A stretch of DNA of 64,000 nt from Micrasema longulum (Eukaryota > Arthropoda > Insecta > Trichoptera > Brachycentridae): contig JAGVSM010003565.1 in the NCBI GenBank assembly GCA_022494885.1, positions 1 to 64,000 on the forward strand, in the 5' to 3' direction. Positions 10,803 to 22,151 of this stretch are shown in pieces. How positions within the stretch are numbered: position 1 is the first letter of the stretch; each line of letters starts with the position of its first letter. The notes under the pieces are model-generated. The model saw only the letters and a program-made list of their open reading frames with translations, was not told where the DNA came from and made no database searches. The position numbers and the translations under genes were made by a program.

Positions 10803-11089
10803 TAATATGAAAAATAAAAATATCTTAAATAAATAAAGCAAAAGTTTGGAAACCCCTGGTACAGTACAGGGTACATAGTAGGTATTGAACATCACTCGGA
10901 AATTTCAAAACACTTTGGGTTTTACTATTATTTGGTACGTACCGTGTTTTATGTATCACCGTTCACCGTGTTCAAAGCGCTTAGAAAGGAATCCCAATTG
11001 ATATGTTTCGGGATTTATGTACAATGTTCGTACTTTAAGGTAAATTACTAATTATGTGTACAATAATGCTTTGAATAGGTATGTCTAAA

Positions 11090-12430
11090 GCATTGAACAA
11101 AGGCTGGGTTTTGAGAGGATGCGCAGTTTGACCTTTCTTCATACAAACGTATTTCCACATTTTCTTCTTGGGTTATGGCACTAGAGCGATGATTTTTTTA
11201 CACGCTTTTTAAATTATCAAATTATCAAATTATGCAAATTATCTTTTATATTTTATTTTTATTTTTTATTTATTTATTCATATTTTTTGCTTACAAACTA
11301 TAATTAATAATAAAAATAATGTGACCTCACTGGGGTTTCCCGTGCCAAGGACACTGAACAATATACTTATTTTAATAACATTTGAGAATACGCAAAGAAG
11401 ACTAACTTAAAAAAACGAAGATAATTAACAAATATTCAGACAGTTTTAAAAACAAGGTATTTATGAACATCCATATTATTTATATTACAAAACACACAAT
11501 GAAAATAACAAAAACCTAACAAGCTATACACTTGTAGAGCAGTTGATTCAATATTGGTATGGGCGAATGAAACAATCCATTTTACTTCTACTTAGCTCCA
11601 CTATCCATTTTTTTATAGCCTTTTAAAACATTTTCTAGTTTATTTATTTATTTATTTATTCACACTTTTTATCAAAATACAATTCCATATTCACTTTGCC
11701 CAGCTAACAAGGGTACATACCCCGTTCCAAGCTAGGCAATTACATTTTTATATATTATAATAGTTAACAAATTAATATAGAGCACAGACAAACAAAATAT
11801 AAACTTATTCGGATACACATTTTGATTCATATACATACAGACATACACACATATACACACATGTATATATAAATATACACATATGTACACATGTGCATAC
11901 ACACACACGTACATACACCCATGCGCATACACATACATACATTCATAAAAACATAGACAATTTATTTATGCGAAACTTCATGGTTGTCATCTATAAATAT
12001 ATTTTTTTTTAATTATTCCTTATTTTTAAATTATTCCTTATTTTTTATAGTTACTAATTGTTTTAATAGACAGTGGAAGTAGGTTATAGATTACAAGTGA
12101 ATAATATTCAAAATCCCTTTATCCGTAAGCAGTTTTAGTTTGTCTTTGTTTAAGTTGTCTATGTGTTGAGGATTTAGTGATTGTATTATTTGTATGTGAT
12201 GTATTGTGGGGTTTATGTCTTTTATTTGAGTAAGAGTAGTTTTTTAATCTATAAGTGAGTATTGTTTTAGCGTATAATTGTTTTGGTGTCATAGTTGTGA
12301 TTTATGGAATATTTCTTCAGTAGATAATATAAGCTAAGAAAATCAAAATACACTTAAAAGCGCCAAATTTTATCTGCCGTTTTCGGACGTAAGGTAAACA
12401 AATATGGTAGCTGTTTTTGGATAAAGCAAA
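11090..12430. repeat. Dispersed repeat R6, split by a younger LINE insertion
   Basis: The R6 left part (11090-11235: CTTTCTTCATACAAACGTAT..., TTATGGCACTAGAGCGATG) and right part (12330-12430: AAAGCGCCAAATTTTATCTG, AAACAAATATGG) are contiguous in the copy at 6650-7000. Here they are separated by about 1.1 kb. That interval includes the LINE 3' end at 11640-11990. Confidence 0.5.
11640..11990 (-). mobile_element. LINE 3' UTR with internal microsatellite, minus strand
   Basis: On the + strand a TTTATTTATTTATTTATTC run (the A-rich tail in reverse) is followed by CAGCTAACAAGGGTACATAC, CC.GTTCCAAGC, then an ACACAT/ACATAC microsatellite (about 11830-11945) and CATAGACAATTTATTTATG. The same arrangement occurs at 32580-32930, where it is joined to a LINE ORF end. 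Here the ORF part is not recognisable. Confidence 0.7.
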
Positions 12431-12719
12431 ATGTGTTGATGCAGAAAAAATATTTTAGAATTCCTTTAAAAAAACGGTACAGTGTTGGGGTACGAAAATA
12501 CGAGACTCTAATTTTGTAAATTTTAGCTAGGCATAATCAGTCTGACGCGCTGTTGTCTTTTTTGCTTAGCATTTGGGGAGGCATTTTCGAGAGAGTGACA
12601 GAAAAACCATATTCAAATATCTATTCATCAATTTTCTCTACGCCGCATATTCTCTTAACCTAGGTATTTGGGCGTATATATATGTATTATGTATATATTT
12701 ACTATTCTGCATGGATACG

Positions 12720-12805
12720 AATAATTGTATGGCCATAGTGGCTAGCGTTTTGCGGTGTGGCACGGGCGCGGTCACTGTGGACATTACACTTGTTACCATG
12801 TATTT
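12720..12805 (+). repeat. Dispersed repeat R7
   Basis: ATGGCCATAGTGGCTAGCGT, then a GC-rich GTGGCACGGGCGCGGTC, recurs in reverse at 53975-54060 with about 80 bases shared. Both are unusually GC-rich for the surroundings. The 82-codon frame across it (12573-12821) has no recognisable motif. Identity unknown. Confidence 0.5.
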
Positions 12806-12959
12806 TTATTATGAACAATGATAAAAAATAAAAATAATGTGACCTCACTGGGGTGGGGTGGTTACCCGTGCCGAGGATGCTAACAATATATTTTTTTTAC
12901 AAAGTAGTTCGTTTTTATTAAAATATTTTTTATTGCTTTTTTTATATATGTGTTCAAGA

Positions 12960-13210
12960 AGCTTAGTTTAGTACAATTTAATGTTCTAATTTTTCCCGCG
13001 GGTAAGAATACACTTTTTTTTCAATTTCCCGTAGGGTTGAACTTCCTTATTGAAGAAATACAATTGTTTAAATACAAGCCGACTGATAAATGCTACACAG
13101 TGTACAAAGTGACCAAACCAGTGACATATCATTAGCCCTCTTAACGCCTAGACTTCTTTATTCTCTTTTCTAAAATGTTCTCCATCTTTGTTGAAATATG
13201 TGTCTCCACA
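12960..13210. repeat. Fragment of repeat R5 followed by a MITE-A half
   Basis: 12960-13050 has AATTTTTCCCGCGGGTAAGA and CAATTTCCCGTAGGGTTGAA, the R5 signature. 13070-13210 has ACACAGTGTACAAAGTGACC, GACATATCATTAGCCCT, GCCTAGACTTC and TTCTCCATCTTTGTTG, the MITE-A right arm. Confidence 0.55.
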
Positions 13211-13539
13211 ATATATTTTAACGAGGTTCTTCACCTTATTTGAAACAATTGTCTATCAGCGTGCTGATTAAAATATCGCGTTCAAACATTAAGTGATTAT
13301 GGTTCCACCCATAACTATCCACATAATGTATTTATTAATTGATCAATTAATTAAGCAGCTGTAGATAAGGGTTGTATTTGGTCGAGAGATTAATGGCGGG
13401 ATGAAGATCACCCTAATTATTATGACGTACAAAAATAACCTTACATAACATCCTTAACAAACCCATTTTACCACTAATAAATATTATTATTACTATCAAT
13501 TTTAAGCGAACTGCCTTAAGTTGATATGCTTAAATCTAT

Positions 13540-13987
13540 TTAAACGAAAGTTAATTGTTGTAACAAATCTAGTCCATTTTTGAACCCACTGAGAATACAC
13601 ATTGAGATCAACTCTTGTGACAGCTTATTCCAACCATCAACAACCCTATCGCTCAGGAAATGCTTCCGTGGATTAGGATTGAATCTCGTTTTCTCCAGCC
13701 TGAGGCTGTGGCCTCGAAGACGAGCATCTTGTTTAAACTTGAACATGGTATCCAAATTTGGGCAGCTATAGTGACTGTTGAGTATCTTGTATGTCTCTAT
13801 CAGAGCACCCCTTTCTCGCCGTTCCTGCTGCGTTGTTAGACCGAGATTTTCCAGTCTCTCCACATATGGAAGCCGTTTTATGGTCGGTGACAACTTTGTA
13901 GCTCGTCTTTGGACTCTTTCCAACAAGTTGACATCCTCAACAAAATAGGGATTCCATATCTGAAACCCGTACTCGAGAGTAGGTCTG
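13540..13987 (-). pseudogene. LINE ORF2 C-terminus (CR1/L2-like)
   Basis: Minus-strand frame: RPTLEYGFQIWNPYFVEDVN, then LLERVQRRATKLSP, LPYVERLENLGLTTQQERRE, RGALIETYKILN, RLRGHSLRLEK, NPRKHFLSDRVVDGWNKL and a final FKNGLD. This is the canonical post-RT tail of CR1/L2-type LINEs (R.tleY....W.P......LE.VQRRaTk...R...l..Y..RL..LgL.tLe.RR.RgDLi...K). The frame is intact from 13987 to the stop at 13540; everything upstream is missing. It is antisense to the gene. Confidence 0.85.
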
Positions 13988-14024
13988 AATTAGATGCAGG
14001 TAGTAGATGTACATATGAATAAAT

Positions 14025-14185
14025 AAAAATTAAGAGTTGAAATTAAAAGTTAAAATTAAAATTAAAAGTTAAAATTAAAAATTTAACTCAAAAATGAAAA
14101 GTTAAAAGTAAATAAAATAAAATAAAAAAAAGTTAAAACTAAAAGATAAAATTAAAAGTCAAAATTAAAAGTTAAAAGTTAGGCA
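14025..14185. repeat. Low-complexity (AAAATTAAAAGTT)n tract
   Basis: About 160 bases of imperfect tandem units of the AAAGTTAAAATTAA type. It lies directly beyond the stop of the minus-strand LINE fragment at 14197 and may be its expanded 3' tail. Confidence 0.75.
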
Positions 14186-14196
14186 GGAGATCAATT

Positions 14197-14475
14197 TTAA
14201 ATGTCTTTAACAGATCTGATAAAAATACAGTATTTACAATGTAATATGTCGATGTAACTAAAACTGTCATTATGGGTAATCTGTATTCTTCGAAGAGTGC
14301 TATTTTTCATATGATTAGTCACTGAGTGAGGAATGTCGAAAAGTACAGATTGACGAGTTCTACGGACAGGGATTTGATATGAAAGGCTTTTTTGTAAACT
14401 GTGAAACTGCCCGTCATCTGTCATGGCGTCGAAAACATCGACGTGCTGCGCATAAACATGCGTAAACACTCGCAA
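14197..14475 (-). pseudogene. LINE ORF2 C-terminal fragment (Jockey-like)
   Basis: Minus-strand frame with VRRTRQSVLFDIPHSVTNHM, then KNSTLRRIQITHNDSFSYID. It corresponds position for position to the end of the fragment at 718-1346 (VPQRQTRYTQLFHIPKCRTN..KN..INRI...YN...EID), so it is a diverged member of the same group. The upstream part does not match, suggesting truncation or rearrangement. Confidence 0.6.
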
Positions 14476-15494
14476 TTTTCAATCTCAACGACTGCCCCGT
14501 GTAAAACAGTAAAAATCGCAGAAGAAAGTGATATAAGGTCGTGTGTCATTTTTTGAGCCATTTAATACGAGCTTAAGCCGTGGTTGTACACAATGTTGCG
14601 TTGGCGCTGTACTGCTAGTGACACGAGAGATTTAGTACAAAGGATGTTTGCTGAAAGCGCCTTTCATGTATTCTTTCTTTTGTTCTTTATTCAATACTTT
14701 CCGTATATTTCTCGAGCGGATAAAGTAAGCCTGCTTATGGCAGAAAACGGATCAAAGACGTCGAAAGCTACAATATTAGGAACTGAGCGTTAAGATCTAA
14801 CATATGTCGACGCCGACGGTGGATAGGCAAGAGTCCCCAAGCGGCATGTAGCCAACATCACAGAAGAGCTTATTACAGTTTTTTTTCATTAATAAAAAAT
14901 CACACATTTTAAAACATGTTGGAATTTCGCCAAAATAACAAGTGTACGTGAGATTTTTTTATTAATTAAACAAAAAGAACTTTAATTAGCTAGCACAACG
15001 TGAAAACTTGTCAGTACCGAGGTATGTTGACAAGTATAGGCAAAGAACACTTCATTATACAATTATTAAAAATTTTAATAAAATTCCTAAGCAGATCTTA
15101 AAAAAAAATGTTGAGAAAACTTTTACGGAAAAAATAATTAAATGGCTCATATGTGACAAGGCTTTATATTGATTATTATTTTATGTTAACAATCATTTAT
15201 TTTATTTTTTGTATTTAAATTAGTCATGAATGATGTTTATATTACTTTTTGAAATTATAAAATTTCTCTAACGTTTTTCTCTGTGAAGGAAAAATAAGAA
15301 ACCTGCTGACAAGGCGGTTCAGTGGGTTTCATTATTTTTCCTTTTATATTTTTCTGTTAGTGTTTACCTTCAATAAAAATAAAAATAAAAATAAATATAT
15401 ATTTTTTAAATGTCTCTTCTGTAAAACTACTACACGTCGTTTAGGAACTTTTACATTTCCGCCGTCGGCGTCGATGTTATACTAGTTGTATAAA

Positions 15495-15690
15495 AATACA
15501 CGTCTATTTCTGCACCAGTTAACTGCAAAATTGGCGTCGCGGGTTCGATTCCGTGGCAAGAAAGAAATCCAAGATTTTTAAAATTGGTCTTGGTGTTGTG
15601 GTGTATTTTTAATATCTTCCTTCCATATCCTCTCTTTCCCACCTCTGACAAGCCTCTTAAATAAAAAGTTAGCGAGTTATTCATTTTTAA
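15495..15690 (+). mobile_element. SINE, family S4 (tRNA-derived)
   Basis: B-box region GGCGTCGCGGGTTCGATTCC, then TCTTGGTGTTGTGGTG, CTTCCTTCCATATCC and ACAAGCCTC. The reverse-oriented copy at 31785-31980 has the same order of blocks (CAACACCTAGACC, GGATATGGAAGGAG, GAGGCTTGTC in inverse). The minus-strand 77-codon frame over it is chance. Confidence 0.7.
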
Positions 15691-16020
15691 AAATAAAATT
15701 GAAAAAATAACAATTTCATCAGGAAACTAACATGCTAATACCACCTTTGCCATATGAGTTGCACAAAAATATAAAACAAACGTGCTACTTTTAGAACACA
15801 TGTCGCCCGTTATGTATAATGGTCACCGTATACCTATTAAACTCACGCCCCTCCTTTCATCTTCTCCCTCTTTTTCAAACTATTTTTCCCACAAGATAAA
15901 ACATTTTCATAACCTTATCAGTGTATGCAAGGGTTTCTTATTAAAATGCATGTGGTTATGGTTTTATATTTTTGTTCAAGAAGAGTAAAGGTGCATATTG
16001 GGTTTTGCATGTGAGTTTAA

Positions 16021-16115
16021 TTGGTGTCCCAACGAAGAGACGCGTATGTCTCGAAACCGGTAGACATTGAAAAATCGGTAAGTGGACATATACTTATGTT
16101 TTATAATAGACCGGT
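16021..16115 (+). repeat. Structured repeat end with CGAAACCGG core
   Basis: GGTGTCCCAACGAAGAGAC, loop, GTCTCGAAACCGG, then AATCGGTAAGTGGACATA. GAGAC pairs with GTCTC (5 bp) and TGTCC with GGACA further out. Class unknown; compared with other repeats in the findings. Confidence 0.4.
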
Positions 16116-16849
16116 GAAGGTTAAGAAGAAATCCCTTAACTGGCTCTGGCTAAGGGTGTAATTTAATGGAAAGCTATAACACTAGGAATTCGTTCAAGAA
16201 TAACACTGAGTTTTGAATCAGAATTTTAAGCTCGAATAGGTGTTCCAGAAGAGTGACCATTATAATGAAATATTGTATAATGGGTTTTATTACAAGGTTA
16301 TTTGATTATTGATTAAAAGGATTTTATTTTTCAAAGACTTCCCAATGTTATCACGAATTTTGATTTGTTTTTTTGAAAAAAATCCACAATAGTTTCGCCT
16401 TATATACTGAGAAAAACTTTTGTTCTATGTATTTTAAAAATATACGTACACTAATTATTATTTTTTTACTAAGATCCTTACTTAAATGAAGAGCAGTCTA
16501 GAATCGAGACTTGCTTTAGAATGGTACGATCTACAAATTATCAACTCAGATTGTTAGTTCTTGGGTTAAAAATGGTAAACTCTCAGAGGTACCCTTATAA
16601 AAAAGAGACCGTCACTTGTAGAACGGAAAATTAAATGAACATTTTTTTTACTCGATTTTTGACATATTTTTTTTTGTGTGAGCGAAACCGTTAGAACAAT
16701 CAATGGTCTTTACAACGGCTTTTGGGTATGTGGAGGGAATGTTTTCACTGCGTTTGGAGATTTACTGAATAAACGCCAATTTAAGTCATTGTAAGAACGT
16801 GTTCACATGAACTTGTGACGTTTTGAAGCAGTTAATTTTTTTTAAACAA

Positions 16850-16975
16850 TTTTTATTTTTTAAAAAAATTTCGAGAAACTTTGCCGCAAAATTGAATGCT
16901 TTTATTTTTTACCGCGTGTAAAAAAACATTTTGATATCCAATTTCCTGTAGCACTAAACATCCTTATTATAAACA
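16850..16975 (-). repeat. Fragment of repeat R5
   Basis: GAATGCTTTTATTTTTTACC, GCGTGTAAAAAAACATTTTG and ATATCCAATTTCCTGTAGCA are the R5 end in inverse orientation, as at 31320-31410 and 40500-40590. Confidence 0.55.
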
Positions 16976-17939
16976 GTGGCCTTTTTCTTCAGTTTATGTA
17001 TCTATAGTTATAGATTGATTTATAAAATTTATTTTCTGGTCAAAAATTGAAACGTGATAGCTGTGCATGTGCAATGAATTATTTTGATCGAACGATTCAA
17101 AATCAGTATGCGGATATTGCTGTGATTGACAGCTTAATGCATCTTGTTGAGAGATGCAGCTTGCAGTCTGTTTCTATTTTGATGGATGCAATTCAGATAT
17201 TGCTGTTTCCGAGTTTAAATTTTTATGGTTAAATTCAGTACCTGCCTAATAAATTTGTCTTATTTGATTTACATTATTTATTGACAATCGTTGATGGGAT
17301 TCCATTGTAATTAATCAATCATTAATCAATATCAATTAATTTTATAAAGGTTACATGTTTTTTTTATTCTATCCAAATCTACTTTTATTCATCTAGTGAA
17401 TGTTATAACTGTAACTCTCCAAAAAAGTGACTTGCTCTTGTGCTTGGAGAGTGACTTACACTGTTATAGTTATTTATTTATTAGAATTTATATAATTTTG
17501 AATATACGAGTACATGACAAAAAAAACCTATTGGATATTAAAAAAAAACAGAAAATTATAAAACATACATACTAATTAAAATTGAATGCAGTTTTTACAC
17601 TTGTTCGAAAAAATTATTTAAAATTACTTTAAATTTATTTATTGATATATCAGTTTTAATAAATTTTACTTAATTAGGGAGATTATTGTAATATTTGACA
17701 CCTTTGAAGACAAACCAATTTTGACCATGATTTGTGTGGAATTTAGGTATTTTCATATTATTTTGGTATCTGAGTGACTTATTCATCTCAAATACTTTTA
17801 TTTTTTCTTCTTCATAAATTTGTATAATGGAATTTATTTTTAAAATAGTGTCTACTGTATGAACTTTAAATAATTTATTTAGAATTTCCGTATTGAATAA
17901 TGATGTTTAATATATATAATATTTAATATCATATATCCT

Positions 17940-18075
17940 TATACTGTATAATGTTTACCGGTCTAAAGATGCCCATTAGAGGGTGAAAACGCTTATTGGT
18001 CGAAAAAATAAGTAGAAGTGTACTAAATATTTTTAATTAGTAACTTATGTGTAAATATAAGTTATTACATCATAA
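17940..18075. mobile_element. MITE-B copy
   Basis: TCTAAAGATGCCCATTAGAG, GGTGAAAACGCTTATTGGTC, GTAGAAGTGTACTAAATAT and ATATAAGTTATTACATCA match 36890-37290 and 5760-5940. Partial copy. Confidence 0.6.
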
Positions 18076-18294
18076 ATATTTCTGATGGCCAAAACATTAT
18101 TAATATGTTAGTCAAAGGAAAACAAAATGGATGAACAATGATTGAATTCAAATTAATATCCAAAATTAATGTCCAGGTGGCTGAAGAATTTAGTTATGCA
18201 TGTGAAATAGTACCAGAACCCCGGACGAGTGTTTTTGAGTTGATGGCTGCCCTCGGGTGAGAAATCCGAGTAACAAAATCGAGTAGAGATAAGT

Positions 18295-18400
18295 CCGCCT
18301 TGTTGGGTAGGTGTTGACGCGTTTGTCTACCATTCTTGAGGTCCTGGGTTCGATTCCTGGCAGGGTGGACTGAAAATTTTGAGGTAAATATGTTTTTCTT
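18295..18400 (+). mobile_element. SINE, family S1 (tRNA-derived head)
   Basis: GTAGGTGTTGACGCGTTTGT then GAGGTCCTGGGTTCGATTCC, which gives A- and B-box-like blocks at tRNA spacing. Related to 20941 and 60841. No full tRNA cloverleaf closes, so it is called a SINE and not a tRNA gene. Confidence 0.6.
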
Positions 18401-18789
18401 TACGCGTTTAAAGATTCAAACTAATATAAGTTGAACACGTATATATTTTTTTTAAATCTCTGATCTACGTAAGCACTGTATCATTTTTATCTTTTTAGTC
18501 TTATCCAATGAAAACGAAGATTGATAGACTCATTCAAATAAAACCGTTTTTTTTAAATCACGTTAATAATCAAATAGAATGAGATGAGTTGTAAGAGTAA
18601 ATAAGTTATAAAAGTAAATAAGTTATTAGAGTATAATGGAAATTCAAACTTAAAATAATGACGATGAAAAGTAGATTTATATATAAGAATGTTTTACTTT
18701 TTTACCTTCTCATTTGCATTGTTATTTTTAATTCCTTAAAAAAATATTATTCACTTAGGGATAAATAATTTATTTTTTAAATGTATCAA

Positions 18790-19240
18790 CAATATTTTGG
18801 GTTTGTCCAAATTTTTGTAGACAAGGACTGGATTCAACTCCCTGGGGAGCTGTTTATATTAAAATATTACAACAGAGATGAAGAAAATTTAAGAGAAGGT
18901 AATATGGAAGTCTAGGCATCTACAGGGCTTATGACCTGTCAATGGCTGGTTTATGTGGCCACTTTACACACTGTGTAACATTCACCATTCTGCCTATATT
19001 TGTACATCCATATTCCTTCAATTCTTTCATCTGTTGATGTTTGTGAAGTTAAATAAAGGTTTCAGCTCTTTAACTTCACAAACATCAACAGATGAAAAAA
19101 GGAATATAGATGTTCAAATATAGGCAGAATAATTACAGTGTCTTAAACCAATTGACAGGTCATAAGCCCTGTAGATGCCTAGACTTCCATATTACCTTCT
19201 CTTAAATGTTCTTCATCTCTGTTGTAATATTTTAATTTTA
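18790..19240. mobile_element. MITE-A, complete palindromic copy
   Basis: Best copy of the family. A 26-bp perfect inverted repeat (19028-19053 with 19069-19094; core CATCTGTTGATGTTTGTGAA) forms the centre. Arms extend outward with few mismatches through GAATGTTACACAGTG-type, GGTCATAAGCCCTG-type and TTCATCTCTGTTGTAATA-type blocks to ACAACAGAGATGAAGAA on the left. The transcript would be one long hairpin of roughly 190-bp arms. Non-coding. Confidence 0.85.
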
Positions 19241-20211
19241 AATGTATCCCCAATTCTATGAAGCCAAGAGCCCAATCTTCCAAACACAAGATTTTTTTCG
19301 TTTTGTATTAAAACATAATTTGTTTCTTAAAATAATTGTCATTTTTACGTTTGCTTTCAATGAAAATTTTACAAAACTTAGTATGCGGAACTTTTACACT
19401 GTATTGATTGTAACAAATACCATAACAATATAATCTAGGTCCTTTTCACAAAATGGTGTACAAAATAACAAAAAAAAATAGTTTAGAAGCCGTTCTAAAA
19501 GTAATTAAAAGTAGTTCAAAAATATTAAAACATGCCGAGTGCAGTAGAAAAAAAAAGAATAGCAGTATTTCAAGTCATCTTTAAAATTTAAAAAAGCAAT
19601 ATTGAGATAAATTTTTAAACAAAAGTAATATCTAACATCATCAAAAATTTTAATGAAGAAATAAGAAAAATAACAATATCAAAGAATGTCATGTTATGTA
19701 AGAAAAAAAGGACTTATTATAATAAAATCAACACGGGTTTTATTTAAAGGTTTTCAAAACCCTCTTTTTAAATAATTGTAATACTGTATGATAGATATCA
19801 ATATGATTCAAAGAGCTGTTAAAAGTTGAACAAGATCTTTGTAAAAACAAGTCTTTATACAAAATACATAATAAAAAACTATACATATAAAAACAAAATA
19901 CAGATAAGTTATTTAAAAGTTAATGAATTTTAAATTTTAATTTAATTCTTTAATAGTTTAATAATTCACTTTAGTAATGACCTTTTATAGTAGAAATAAA
20001 AATAAAATAGTTTAATAAAACAATATTAGTAATGTATTTATATTGTACAATACGATATTAAGTGAAGAGATTAATAAATAATTTTATGTTTAAATTGGCA
20101 ATAGTTAAAATGCGTGTTTGCATATTATTAGGCGTCACTATTAATATATTGAGTTTTTCTACTGACATTTCTTGGTGGAACTGCATTTTAAGTATAATAA
20201 TAAAAATACTT

Positions 20212-20401
20212 TATAGTTTTATTCCACTTTTATTTATATATTTATTTTTTTTTGTAATTTTTTTTACCAGTGACCGGGTTTCGTCGTGACCGACATCGTC
20301 AGACTGGTGATGGTCAGACGATGTCGGTCACGACGAAACCCGGTCACTGGTAAAAATTATTAAAAAAAAATTTAAAAAAATAAAAGTGGAATAAAACTAT
20401 A
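20212..20401. mobile_element. 190-bp near-perfect palindromic MITE
   Basis: Ends TATAGTTTTATTCCACTTTT and its inverse AAAAGTGGAATAAAACTATA. The inner arm ACCAGTGACCGGGTTTCGTC with GTGACCGACATCGTC is exactly complementary to GACGATGTCGGTCAC with GACGAAACCCGGTCACTGGT. The loop is 16 bases (AGACTGGTGATGGTCA). It lies 197 bases upstream of exon 3. The arms hardly differ, so it is a recent insertion or one preserved by gene conversion. Confidence 0.85.
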
Positions 20402-20598
20402 TACATATTTGTATTATTATAATCATCACTATTAAGTTTATTAAAAGATAATATATATACGATGACAAAATCGATGCTCTAAATTTAGTCCCCGAGCAAT
20501 GTTTTACAGTGGTTATTGTTATAATTTTGTAAAAGGTTCGTGGAACCGCATATAAATAAATGTAAATTTGCGTAACCATCGCGTTTCTTTTTTCCCAG

Positions 20599-20791
20599 CT
20601 ATGTGGCGGACAAGTTGAAGCTCGGAATGCCCGTGGACCCCGAGGAGTTCTCCGAAGTCAGCATCTACTTCTCCGACATAGTCGGCTTCACGGCAATCTC
20701 CGCCAACTCCACTCCGTTCCAAGTTGTTGATCTGCTCAACGATCTGTATACGTGCTTCGACGCCACTATCAACGCGTATAATGTATATAAG
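20599..20791 (+). CDS. Gyc76C: Receptor guanylate cyclase exon 3 (start of catalytic domain)
   Basis: Starts in mid-codon after TTTTTCCCAG (AG|C gives Ser) and ends AAG|GTGAGT. Encodes [20 protein letters not shown], then [15 protein letters not shown], then [16 protein letters not shown], ending NAYNVYK. The Asp of FSDIVGFT is the first of the two aspartates that bind the Mg ions in class III nucleotide cyclases; DLLNDLYT...D is the conserved helix that follows. 193 bases, phase 0 at its end. The 3' side is highly conserved in all receptor cyclases. GC content about 50%, against about 30% in the flanks. Confidence 0.93.
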
Positions 20792-20940
20792 GTGAGTTAG
20801 CCGTTTTTCAATCTAAATCCGAATCCTTAAATCTAAATCCATCTTAACAAAGTTTAATTAACAGTTACTGGAACATTGTCACTATACATTCATTGTCTAG
20901 TACTGCAAAGAAACAATGAACTGTCTAATAAACAGAACAG

Positions 20941-21205
20941 TCGGCCTCGTGGTGTAGTAATCATCGCATTTACCATACACGAGGTCGTGGGTTTGATTCC
21001 TGAAATAATTGCAGTGAAATAATGATTTAAAAAAGTGTTTTTAGCCATAATATTTCATAGTCGCTGGAGTTGCACCGAAAGCGTAAAACTGATCATCTTA
21101 CCTTCATGTAACAAAAAACTTTCAAGATCAGCTGCGATTGGTGTACCAAAGCAGTGCCTTATGCCATTAGGTGCGTAAAGGGGAATAATAGAGATCAAAT
21201 TCCAA
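20941..21205 (+). mobile_element. SINE, family S1, near-complete
   Basis: Head TCGGCCTCGTGGTGTAGTAA (A-box) and GAGGTCGTGGGTTTGATTCC (B-box) are followed by a body: AATATTTCATAGTCGCTGGA, GCACCGAAAGCGTAAAACTG, ATCATCTTACCTTCATGTAA, GCAGTGCC.TATG, ATTAGGTGCG. Body parts recur alone at 36768-36885, 61580-61650 and 62015-62080. Confidence 0.75.
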
Positions 21206-21227
21206 AACTCTAACATTTTTACATATA

Positions 21228-21500
21228 ACTAGCGGACCCGTCAGACGTTGTCTTGCCCGAACGTTGGCTTTCCTGCTATTAGCTTGGAAAAATACTTTTC
21301 ATTGATAAGTAGGTACCTAACTACTTTTTTGTGACTAAATTCCAAAACTTTGATTGATAATATTATAATAATATTAAAATATTTAATTTAAGTAGGTACC
21401 TAGGTACTTGTTTATGGTTGAATTCCGAAACAAAAAATAAATGTTTTTTCAAATATAGCTTTCTTTTTGCAAACGTCAAACTCTGGTCGTCTCACCAACA
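21228..21500 (+). repeat. Dispersed repeat R8, shared with 63737-64000
   Basis: CTAGCGGACCCGTCAGACGT, TGTCTTGCCCGAACGTTGGC, then AAGTAGGTACCTA.GTACTTG and TTTTTGCAAACGTCAAACTC. About 230 bases align with the copy at the window end. The GGACCC..CAG.CGTTG..CTGCC string is frequent in insect repeats; class not assigned. Confidence 0.65.
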
Positions 21501-21979
21501 AAGGGGTGTACTTATGAAGAAATACGATTTTTTTAAAATGTATTGAATTTAATTTTATTTTAGTGTTACCAAAAATCCAATAAAAAGAAACAAATGGATA
21601 GAAATTACAAGGAATTTAAGGAAAGAATCTGATTGAGATCCACAAAAACCAAATGCTGTTTGTAAATATTCAAAAACAAACTTTTTTTATACGCAAAAAA
21701 AATAACATCTTTCCATTTTTTTGCAAATCCATTCTCCTCGAATGCAGCCCTGGTAATCGATGAATAAAACCTTTATGCTACCAACTTCTTTTTTTACATA
21801 TTCGATCAAAGATTTTAATATCTGCGAACACGCACAGCGCAAAGATATATATTTCTCTGAAAACCGCACCTAAATCGGTTAAGCCGTTTAGAAGGAGTAC
21901 GGTGACATGTAAAATGTTAGCGAAATCCAGTCAGTGAAATACGTTTATGTATCGCCATTTATTTAAAGTTTTTTTCCAG

Positions 21980-22151
21980 GTGGAAACCATTGGCGATGCC
22001 TATATGGTGGTTGGTGGTCTTCCAGTAAGGGTGGCTGACCACGCGGAGCAGATTGCCACAATGGCCTTGGATCTTCTCCATCAGAGTGGAAGGTTCAAGA
22101 TCAGACACTTGCCGAGGACTCCTCTACATCTGAGGATAGGACTGCACACAG
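21980..22151 (+). CDS. Gyc76C: Receptor guanylate cyclase exon 4 (catalytic core)
   Basis: Encodes [39 protein letters not shown] and [11 protein letters not shown]. In the VETIGDAYM block the Glu recognises the guanine base (adenylate cyclases have Lys here) and the Asp is the second Mg-binding aspartate. The frame is phase 0 from exon 3 and leaves one base (G) for the next exon. 172 bases. Acceptor TTTTTTTCCAG, donor CAG|GTAAGC. The pattern identifies a guanylate, not adenylate, cyclase. Confidence 0.94.

Larger units (their letters stand above)
5144..20598 (+). other. 15.5-kb intron between exons 2 and 3
   Basis: Large intron made mostly of dispersed repeats listed individually: MITE-A, B, D and E copies, SINEs of all four families, LINE 3' ends and a TA-flanked palindromic MITE. 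Stretches where I see only AT-rich sequence with no recognisable element are 5150-5750, 6140-6640, 7010-7610, 9220-9840, 14480-15490, 16120-16840, 17240-17930, 18410-18790 and 19240-20200. The small open frames at 14584-14793, 15782-15988 and 17047-17232 have no recognisable motif and are probably chance. Confidence 0.6.
20792..21979 (+). other. Intron between exons 3 and 4
   Basis: 1.2 kb. Holds an S1 SINE (20941-21205) and a dispersed repeat that recurs at 63737 (21228-21500). The rest is AT-rich and unrecognised. The acceptor is TTTTTTTCCAG at 21979. Confidence 0.7.

Noticed and set aside
17047..17232. 61-codon plus-strand frame as a small gene
   Set aside because: No motif, no splice context, no similarity to anything I recognise; its length is expected by chance in 64 kb.
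20519..20722. 67-codon minus-strand frame over exon 3
   Set aside because: Antisense shadow of exon 3; no independent motif.
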